From contig JASHUF010000049.1 in the NCBI GenBank assembly GCA_030040175.1, forward strand, positions 1-9,727: a stretch of 9,727 nucleotides of DNA, written 5' to 3'. The position numbers and the translations under genes were made by a program. The notes under the pieces were generated by a model that did not search any database, was not told where the DNA came from, and was given only the letters and a program-made list of their open reading frames with translations. The DNA is from Acidobacteriaceae bacterium (lineage in GTDB: Bacteria; Acidobacteriota; Terriglobia; Terriglobales; Acidobacteriaceae). Shown here one piece after another: positions 6,593 through 9,727 of this stretch (position 1 is its first letter; every line of letters begins with the position of its first letter).

Positions 6593-6904
6593 GACTGACA
6601 ACTTGGCTGGGTCTAAAATTTGGCGTTACCTCATTTCGATCCATCTGTCATCCTGAGGCGCAGCCGAAGGATCTGCGGTTGTTCCTCTCGCGGGCGTTTG
6701 TACGAGGAAAGCCCTCGCCTGGGGAGCATACTCAGTGAGCGTATCGATCTCCATCGCACACCGGGCCACTTGGGAGGCTGAAAAGCAACCGCAGATCCTT
6801 CGTCGCTGCGCTCCTCAGGATGACGAAGCAGAGGTGACTTTGCGCGGGGCATCGACTTCAGCGAGGGCAGCAGCGCCTCAGTGCGTCAGCGAAGAAGTAG
6901 CTTC
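6593..6904. other. Gene-free region containing an inverted-repeat element
   Basis: This 312-bp stretch lies between the orphan repeat and the flavin reductase gene. No coding frame looks real. Most of it is the 178-bp inverted repeat at 6647-6824. Just downstream of the flavin reductase stop, AGAAG-CTA-CTTCT (about 6887-6900, minus-strand reading) can form a small hairpin without a T-run. Confidence 0.5.
6647..6824. repeat. Long imperfect inverted repeat (REP/MITE-like element)
   Basis: The left arm 6647-6681 (begins GTCATCCTGAGGCGCAGC) is the reverse complement of the right arm 6786-6824, apart from two small indels (3 and 1 bases). The arms are about 35 and 39 bp with a 104-bp loop. In the loop, TTCCTC (6683-6688) can pair with GAGGAA (6705-6710). 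From general familiarity, words of the type TCATCCTGAG...GAAGGATCT recur between genes in acidobacterial genomes, so this is probably one copy of a dispersed non-coding repeat. No open frame or target duplication is evident. Confidence 0.75.
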
Positions 6905-7540
6905 TCACTGCCGCTTCTTCCACTCCTCATACGAAATGCGCGGGATGCGCAGAAACGCGTCGCGGGTGCGGACGTAGTTGCCCAGGCCGTTCATGCGGCC
7001 GATGGTGTGCATCGCCTCGGCATCGATGTAGGGGCCGGCGGGGTCGACGAAGCGGTCTTCCACCCAGATGGAGACCACGCGGCCGAGAATGATGCGCGAG
7101 CGGCCGATCTCCATGGTGGTGAACTCGCGGCACTCGAGTGCGGCGTGGGCCTCGGCGAGGCGCGGCGGCTTGACCTTCTTCGAGGGCGCGGTGGTGAAGC
7201 CGGCGATTTCCACCTCGCTCATCTCCGCGGGAAAGTCGGTGGCGCAGATGTTCATCCTCTCGGCGATGTCTTCGGTGACCACGTTGACGACGAACTCGCC
7301 GGTGCGGCGGATATTGCGCGCCGTGTCCTTGGGGACGTAGCGCTGATCGGGCCGATTGGTGACGCCGATGCCGACAATGGCGGGATCGATGCAGAAGTAG
7401 TTATAAGCGCTGAAGGGCGCGGCGTTCAAAACGCCTTGCTGGTCGAGGCTGGTAACGAGGGCGATGGGACGCGGGACCACCAGCCCGATCAGCAGCTTGT
7501 AAGTCACCGGGCCGGGGATGTTTTCGAGATCGAATTCCAT
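6905..7540 (-). CDS. Flavin reductase-like (FMN-binding split-barrel) family protein
   Basis: The protein belongs to the flavin reductase-like split-barrel group (DIM6/NTAB type), whose members bind FMN and reduce flavin for partner oxygenases or act on small aromatic substrates. Visible signatures are the N-terminal KLLIGLVVPRPIALVTSLD, then GVLNAAPFSAYNYFCIDPAIVGIGV (the FMN-contact region of the fold), KDTARNIRRTGEFVVNVV and the downstream L.C....I.....I.G.VV strands. Its 211 residues match the family. The ATG at 7540 has a GGA motif seven bases upstream and gives the full N-terminal strand. It begins 28 bp after the thioredoxin-like gene on the same strand, so the two are probably one transcript. 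A redox link between them is plausible but unproven. The physiological substrate cannot be read from sequence. Confidence 0.88.
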   Translation of the reverse strand: MEFDLENIPGPVTYKLLIGLVVPRPIALVTSLDQQGVLNAAPFSAYNYFCIDPAIVGIGVTNRPDQRYVPKDTARNIRRTGEFVVNVVTEDIAERMNICATDFPAEMSEVEIAGFTTAPSKKVKPPRLAEAHAALECREFTTMEIGRSRIILGRVVSIWVEDRFVDPAGPYIDAEAMHTIGRMNGLGNYVRTRDAFLRIPRISYEEWKKRQ

Positions 7541-7568
7541 TCAGATTTCCGAGTGAAAAAGCCGGGGT

Positions 7569-8066
7569 TCAGCAGTTGACCACCACGGCAGAGCAGCCGG
7601 GGCGCTGCGGACGCCACTGCACGAGGAACTCGGTCACGGACGTGGACTCCATGTGGCGCATGGCTTCGAACTCCCCGTTGCGCTGGCTGTAGAGCAGCTT
7701 GCCTTCGGGGCTGAGCACGGCGAGCGCGGGCACGCCTTTTTCGATGGGCACACCGAACTGGCGGGCGATGTCGAGGTTGGCGTCCTCGTGGCCGATGTTG
7801 ATGTCGACGAGGACAAAGTTCTTTTCGAGCAGCGCGCGGTTCGCGTCATCGTGGAAATAGAGATTGAGGACCTGGCAATCGCCGCACCAGTTGCCGCCAA
7901 AGTCGAGCAGGACGCGGCGATGCGTGGCTGCGGCCGCTTTGAGAGCAGCGGCGATGTCGGCACGTGCCTGATTCGGTTCGGGATAGATGTCGCGGTCGGC
8001 GGGACGAGCCTGGCCGACGACGAGCGCGAGCAAGCTGCCCAGAGCGAAGAGCCGGATAGATTTCAC
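7569..8066 (-). CDS. Exported thioredoxin-fold protein (WCGDC active site)
   Basis: A thioredoxin-like domain with the redox motif WCGDC (Cys61, Cys64 from the GTG start) lies in LLDFGGNWCGDC, followed by a cis-Pro segment KGVPALAVLSPEGKLL. The N-terminus (KSIRLFALGSLLALVVGQARPA) is a clear signal peptide with likely cleavage after ARPA near residue 23, so the protein acts outside the cytoplasm, possibly membrane-tethered or periplasmic. WCGDC instead of WCGPC suggests a redox tuning different from classical thioredoxin. Two extra cysteines sit in the C-terminal tail PGCSAVVVNC. I chose GTG at 8066 because GGGAGG lies 8 bases upstream. An ATG at 8084 would add six residues, but that codon adjoins this motif and leaves it unused. 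The gene is first in a likely two-gene unit with the flavin reductase-like gene. Confidence 0.88.
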   Translation of the reverse strand: MKSIRLFALGSLLALVVGQARPADRDIYPEPNQARADIAAALKAAAATHRRVLLDFGGNWCGDCQVLNLYFHDDANRALLEKNFVLVDINIGHEDANLDIARQFGVPIEKGVPALAVLSPEGKLLYSQRNGEFEAMRHMESTSVTEFLVQWRPQRPGCSAVVVNC

Positions 8067-8125
8067 GTGGGCGACCTCCCACATTCTTTAGTCTGCCACA
8101 ACTGTGACCCAAAGGTTTGAGGGCG
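8067..8125. promoter_or_regulatory. Short divergent promoter region
   Basis: Fewer than 60 bp separate the starts of the minus-strand thioredoxin-like gene and the plus-strand unknown gene. Any promoters must overlap each other or the coding starts. I cannot identify confident -10/-35 boxes. AAAGG (8111-8115) and GAGGG (8119-8123) are the ribosome-binding candidates for the plus-strand gene. Confidence 0.35.
8075..8080 (-). promoter_or_regulatory. Ribosome binding site deciding the thioredoxin-like gene start
   Basis: GGGAGG on the minus strand ends 8 bases before the GTG at 8066-8064. This favours the GTG over the ATG at 8084-8082, which directly precedes the motif and could not use it. Confidence 0.65.
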
Positions 8126-8626
8126 ATGCCCCTTTTATGGATTTTGGGGCTGCAGCACCCGCGTTTACTCTTGGATTGGATGCGCGACCGAACCGATTTA
8201 CGCAAGCGGCTGGAGGCGAGTGCGTTCCCTGACCTGGGAGCCATGATGGAGGGCTATGCCCAGGCAGCAGCCGTGCTGGGCTCCTGCGAGGTCAAACAAA
8301 AGCTGGACTTTACCGCGGAGTCGATCGATGCGCTGGACGAAGTGCTGGTGCTGGTGGGCGAAAGTCCGGAGCTCGATCTGGACTTCGAGGTGCGCCTGTG
8401 GGGCAGCTACCTGGGCGAGGTGCTGCGGCGCCGCTATGCGGGAAACTGGGTGATGACCGTGTATCCGGGCGGCGCGACGGCGGTTCCGTCCGTGGATGTG
8501 CGCGGATCGCGGCTGTTTCCGCTGATGAAGGTCTACCGGCGGCTGACCGCGGGCGAGGAACAGGACCTGCACACATTCTTCACCATGGTGACGGAGAGAC
8601 TGGGCAAGCCGGCGCAGGTGAATTGA
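8126..8626 (+). CDS. Conserved-looking protein of unknown function
   Basis: I cannot assign this 166-residue protein to a named family with confidence. It has no signal peptide and no membrane helix, although the first 20 residues ([19 protein letters not shown]) are rather hydrophobic. The central block [19 protein letters not shown], followed by [18 protein letters not shown] and a strand [14 protein letters not shown], looks like a small mixed alpha/beta domain. The 'GSYLGEV...GNW' phrase is reminiscent of small uncharacterised domains found widely in bacteria. Codon use is typical of the window's core genes. The ATG at 8126 is preferred; a TTG three codons earlier (8117) is possible. It is transcribed divergently from the thioredoxin-like gene and toward tatA, from which it is separated by 137 bp. 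A link to either is not shown. Confidence 0.75.
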   Translation: MPLLWILGLQHPRLLLDWMRDRTDLRKRLEASAFPDLGAMMEGYAQAAAVLGSCEVKQKLDFTAESIDALDEVLVLVGESPELDLDFEVRLWGSYLGEVLRRRYAGNWVMTVYPGGATAVPSVDVRGSRLFPLMKVYRRLTAGEEQDLHTFFTMVTERLGKPAQVN

Positions 8627-8706
8627 CGAGATGCGGAGTCAGCGGGGTTAGCAGAGATGGCTTTGGAGGCAGAGCTCCCGGATTCGCGCCGGTTTCGGTT
8701 CTGTGC

Positions 8707-8712
8707 GACAAT
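8707..8712 (+). promoter_or_regulatory. Possible -10 element upstream of tatA
   Basis: GACAAT, in the context TGTGCGACAATGATGG, lies 51 bases before the tatA ATG and is the best -10-like word in the 8627-8763 gap. No convincing -35 is present, so this is a weak suggestion. Confidence 0.22.
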
Positions 8713-8751
8713 GATGGAGTGAGAAAGCGCGCCGTGCAGGCGCGGGCGCGC

Positions 8752-8756
8752 GGAGG
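8752..8756 (+). promoter_or_regulatory. Ribosome binding site of tatA
   Basis: GGAGG sits 7 bases before the ATG at 8764. This consensus Shine-Dalgarno defines the tatA start inside a longer open frame that extends upstream without a stop. Confidence 0.8.
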
Positions 8757-8763
8757 AATCACG

Positions 8764-9000
8764 ATGGGCGATCTATTGCAACCGACACATCTGCTGGTGA
8801 TTGCGATCATCCTGCTGGTGTTGTTTGGCGCCAAACGGCTGCCTGAACTGGGCAAGGGCCTGGGCGAGGGTCTGAAAGGGTTCAAAGAAGGATTGAAGGG
8901 CGTAACGGAGCCGGCGCCGCCGCCGCAGCCGGTGCACCAAAGCACCGCTTCCGCGCCGCCTCCTGCGGCGAATTCCACCCCGGTCGAGCCCAAGGCGTAA
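8764..9000 (+). CDS. tatA: Twin-arginine translocase subunit TatA/E
   Basis: TatA polymerises in the inner membrane to form the passage for folded proteins exported by the Tat system. The 78-residue protein has the hallmark layout: a single N-terminal membrane helix (about residues 7-22, [15 protein letters not shown]), the hinge [14 protein letters not shown] with the conserved Phe-Gly, an amphipathic helix [13 protein letters not shown], and a disordered Pro/Ala/Ser-rich tail. The open frame continues upstream, but only the ATG at 8764 has a strong ribosome binding site and gives a normal TatA N-terminus. No TatB or TatC gene lies within the window, so tatA appears to stand alone here, which is common. 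TatA and TatB are hard to separate by sequence; the short length and glycine-rich amphipathic helix favour TatA/E. Confidence 0.95.
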   Translation: MGDLLQPTHLLVIAIILLVLFGAKRLPELGKGLGEGLKGFKEGLKGVTEPAPPPQPVHQSTASAPPPAANSTPVEPKA

Positions 9001-9060
9001 GACCGGGCGCGCTTCCGGATGGTTTTCGGGAATCACAGGAGGGCGCAGCCAGGTTTGCAA

Positions 9061-9272
9061 GTCGGACTCCGGAATCGGGCCCCTTGGGGGCTACAGCGGT
9101 TTTGAGAGTTGCTGTATCTGAAGCCGACCCAGGCAAAGTGGCTTTTTCCTTATGAAACAGCCGCCCTGGGCGATGTGGGAAATGGCTACCTGAACTCTGA
9201 AGCCGCTCTAATGCGGAGCAAAAATCCGATGCGCGAAGAGGCCTGTGCCGGACGCACAGGCCTTTCGATTTT
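9061..9272 (+). ncRNA. Candidate structured RNA ending in a terminator (unassigned)
   Basis: Several helices occur in series. TACAGC (about 9094-9099) pairs with GCTGTA (9113-9118). CCCAGG (9128-9133) pairs with CCTGGG (9165-9170), enclosing GGCT (9140-9143) with AGCC (9159-9162). CCGC/GCGG lies around 9203-9216, followed by the 10-bp terminator stem at 9239-9263. The sequence is non-coding and flanked by genes facing each other. I do not recognise an Rfam class. It could instead be only a structured 3' UTR of tatA. The strand is inferred from the T-run of the terminator. Confidence 0.25.
9239..9272 (+). terminator. Strong intrinsic terminator
   Basis: AGGCCTGTGC (9239-9248) and GCACAGGCCT (9254-9263) form a perfect 10-bp stem with a 5-base loop, followed by TTCGATTTT. 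It lies 238 bp beyond the tatA stop. On the minus strand the same hairpin lies 62 bp past the VWFA-related gene stop but is followed by a less T-rich sequence, so it may act in both directions with preference for the plus strand. Confidence 0.8.
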
Positions 9273-9324
9273 GGGGACGAAACGCGGCGTGCATGGGCTC
9301 GCCGCAGGGGCGCGGAATGGGCGA

Positions 9325-9727
9325 TCAGCGATCTTGCGCTGAAGGGTAGTAGCCGCGCTTGTTGATGATGTCGAGGTTGGGGCGGTCGATACGCACCTCG
9401 ATGGACCGGTACCTGTCGTCTTCGATCGGCCTCGCGGTGAGATAACCCAGGGTGTACTCGTTGCGGGCCTCGCCGGCAATCTTCTGGTAGCTTTTCTCAA
9501 TGCCGTTGGCCCCGCCCTCGGCGTCGGTGTCTCCGCCCGTGGCCACCGTGTATTTGTAGAGGATGTTGTCGTACATCTGAAACGGCAGGTGGAAGCGGTC
9601 GACCCAGCCCTCGCCCCAGCGGGCAGAGTCGCCCACCAGCGTGGCGTAGACGCTGATCTTGTTGGTCTCGAGATAGCGGACGACTTCCTTCCAACTGGCT
9701 TTGCTGCCGTATTCCTTGCCGTCGGAG
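9325..9727 (-). CDS. VWFA-related protein, C-terminal part (5' end outside the window)
   Basis: The frame is open from the stop at 9325 to the window edge, giving about 133 residues. It includes the last part of a von Willebrand A-like fold (WKEVVRYLETNKISVYATLV) and the characteristic tail: A.GG.....GGANGIEKSYQKIAGEARNEYTLGY, then DDRYRSIEVRIDR, and closing R.GYYPS. This tail matches the VWFA-related domain family that is strongly expanded in Acidobacteria. Members are usually secreted proteins of 300 or more residues, but the N-terminus and any signal peptide are not visible here. The metal-site motif DxSxS would lie upstream, outside the window. An internal GTG at 9636 should not be taken as the start because homology-like sequence continues before it. 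Role unknown. Confidence 0.85.
   Translation of the reverse strand, partial: SDGKEYGSKASWKEVVRYLETNKISVYATLVGDSARWGEGWVDRFHLPFQMYDNILYKYTVATGGDTDAEGGANGIEKSYQKIAGEARNEYTLGYLTARPIEDDRYRSIEVRIDRPNLDIINKRGYYPSAQDR

Larger units (their letters stand above)
9001..9324. other. Gene-free region between tatA and the VWFA-related gene
   Basis: No reading frame here looks coding. The stretch contains several stem-loops (9093-9118, 9128-9170) and a strong terminator hairpin (9239-9263). It may be a long 3' untranslated region of tatA or may hold a small RNA gene. Confidence 0.5.

Noticed and set aside
6881..7579. A 232-residue plus-strand open frame opposite the flavin reductase-like gene
   Set aside because: The translation has no recognisable fold and is dominated by Gly, Ala, Asp and His. 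The minus-strand protein has clear family motifs.
8398..8763. Upstream extension of the tatA reading frame
   Set aside because: The extension overlaps the unknown-function gene in another frame, is Gly/Arg-rich, and lacks a start signal. The GGAGG before 8764 gives a normal TatA.
9109..9342. A 77-residue plus-strand open frame with a TTG start after tatA
   Set aside because: There is no ribosome binding site, the composition is atypical, and the terminator hairpin lies inside the frame.
1..9727. CRISPR arrays, tRNA or rRNA genes
   Set aside because: I saw no regularly spaced identical repeats with unique spacers, no tRNA-like cloverleaf with a TTCGA arm in place, and no rRNA sequence. The 49-residue repeats at 621-1352 are coding and diverged.

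Overview
The window looks like a chromosomal piece of a GC-rich bacterium, most likely an acidobacterium. The main evidence is the gene entering from the right edge, which encodes the C-terminal end of a VWFA-related protein of the type expanded in Acidobacteria. The 'GTCATCCTGAG...' inverted repeat at 6647-6824 and mostly housekeeping genes with high-GC codon use fit that assignment. The lineage call is inference; no rRNA or tRNA is present to confirm it.

Layout, left to right. (1) 162-2231 (+): a 689-residue membrane-anchored protein made of 49-residue tandem repeats, function unknown. (2) 2241-2711 (+): RuvX/YqgF Holliday junction resolvase family. (3) 2857-3369 (+): a GreA-type transcript cleavage factor, preceded by a TATAAT box and followed by a CTAG-rich repeat tract that probably terminates it. 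(4) 3488-4114 (+): a CDP-alcohol phosphatidyltransferase for phospholipid head-group synthesis. (5) 4113-6590: a lower-GC segment carrying one large two-domain alpha/beta hydrolase on the minus strand (4279-6501), whose first domain looks like a CE15 glucuronoyl esterase. (6) 6593-6904: no gene, but a 178-bp inverted-repeat element. (7) 6905-8066 (-): a two-gene unit of a secreted thioredoxin-like protein followed by a flavin reductase-like protein. (8) 8126-8626 (+): a conserved-looking protein of unknown function. (9) 8764-9000 (+): TatA. (10) 9001-9324: no convincing gene, but several hairpins and a strong terminator. (11) 9325-9727 (-): the partial VWFA-related gene.

The most striking observation is that the last 53 bp of the phosphatidyltransferase gene, from inside codon 191 to the first base of the stop codon, is repeated perfectly at 6538-6590. 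The lower-GC hydrolase segment lies exactly between the two copies. This is what insertion at the 3' end of a gene looks like when the target gene is restored: the interrupted gene keeps its full protein, and a 53-bp orphan tail remains at the far side. No integrase or transposase is visible in the segment, so the mechanism is open. The hydrolase begins only about 37 bp from the orphan copy and lacks an obvious signal peptide, so its 5' end may have been lost in the event.

Most other genes are ordinary core functions (recombination, transcription fidelity, lipid synthesis, protein export) that happen to be neighbours rather than one pathway. I see no convincing new multi-gene system. The insertion, the two-domain esterase, the repeat protein and the structured 9061-9272 region deserve the closest look.
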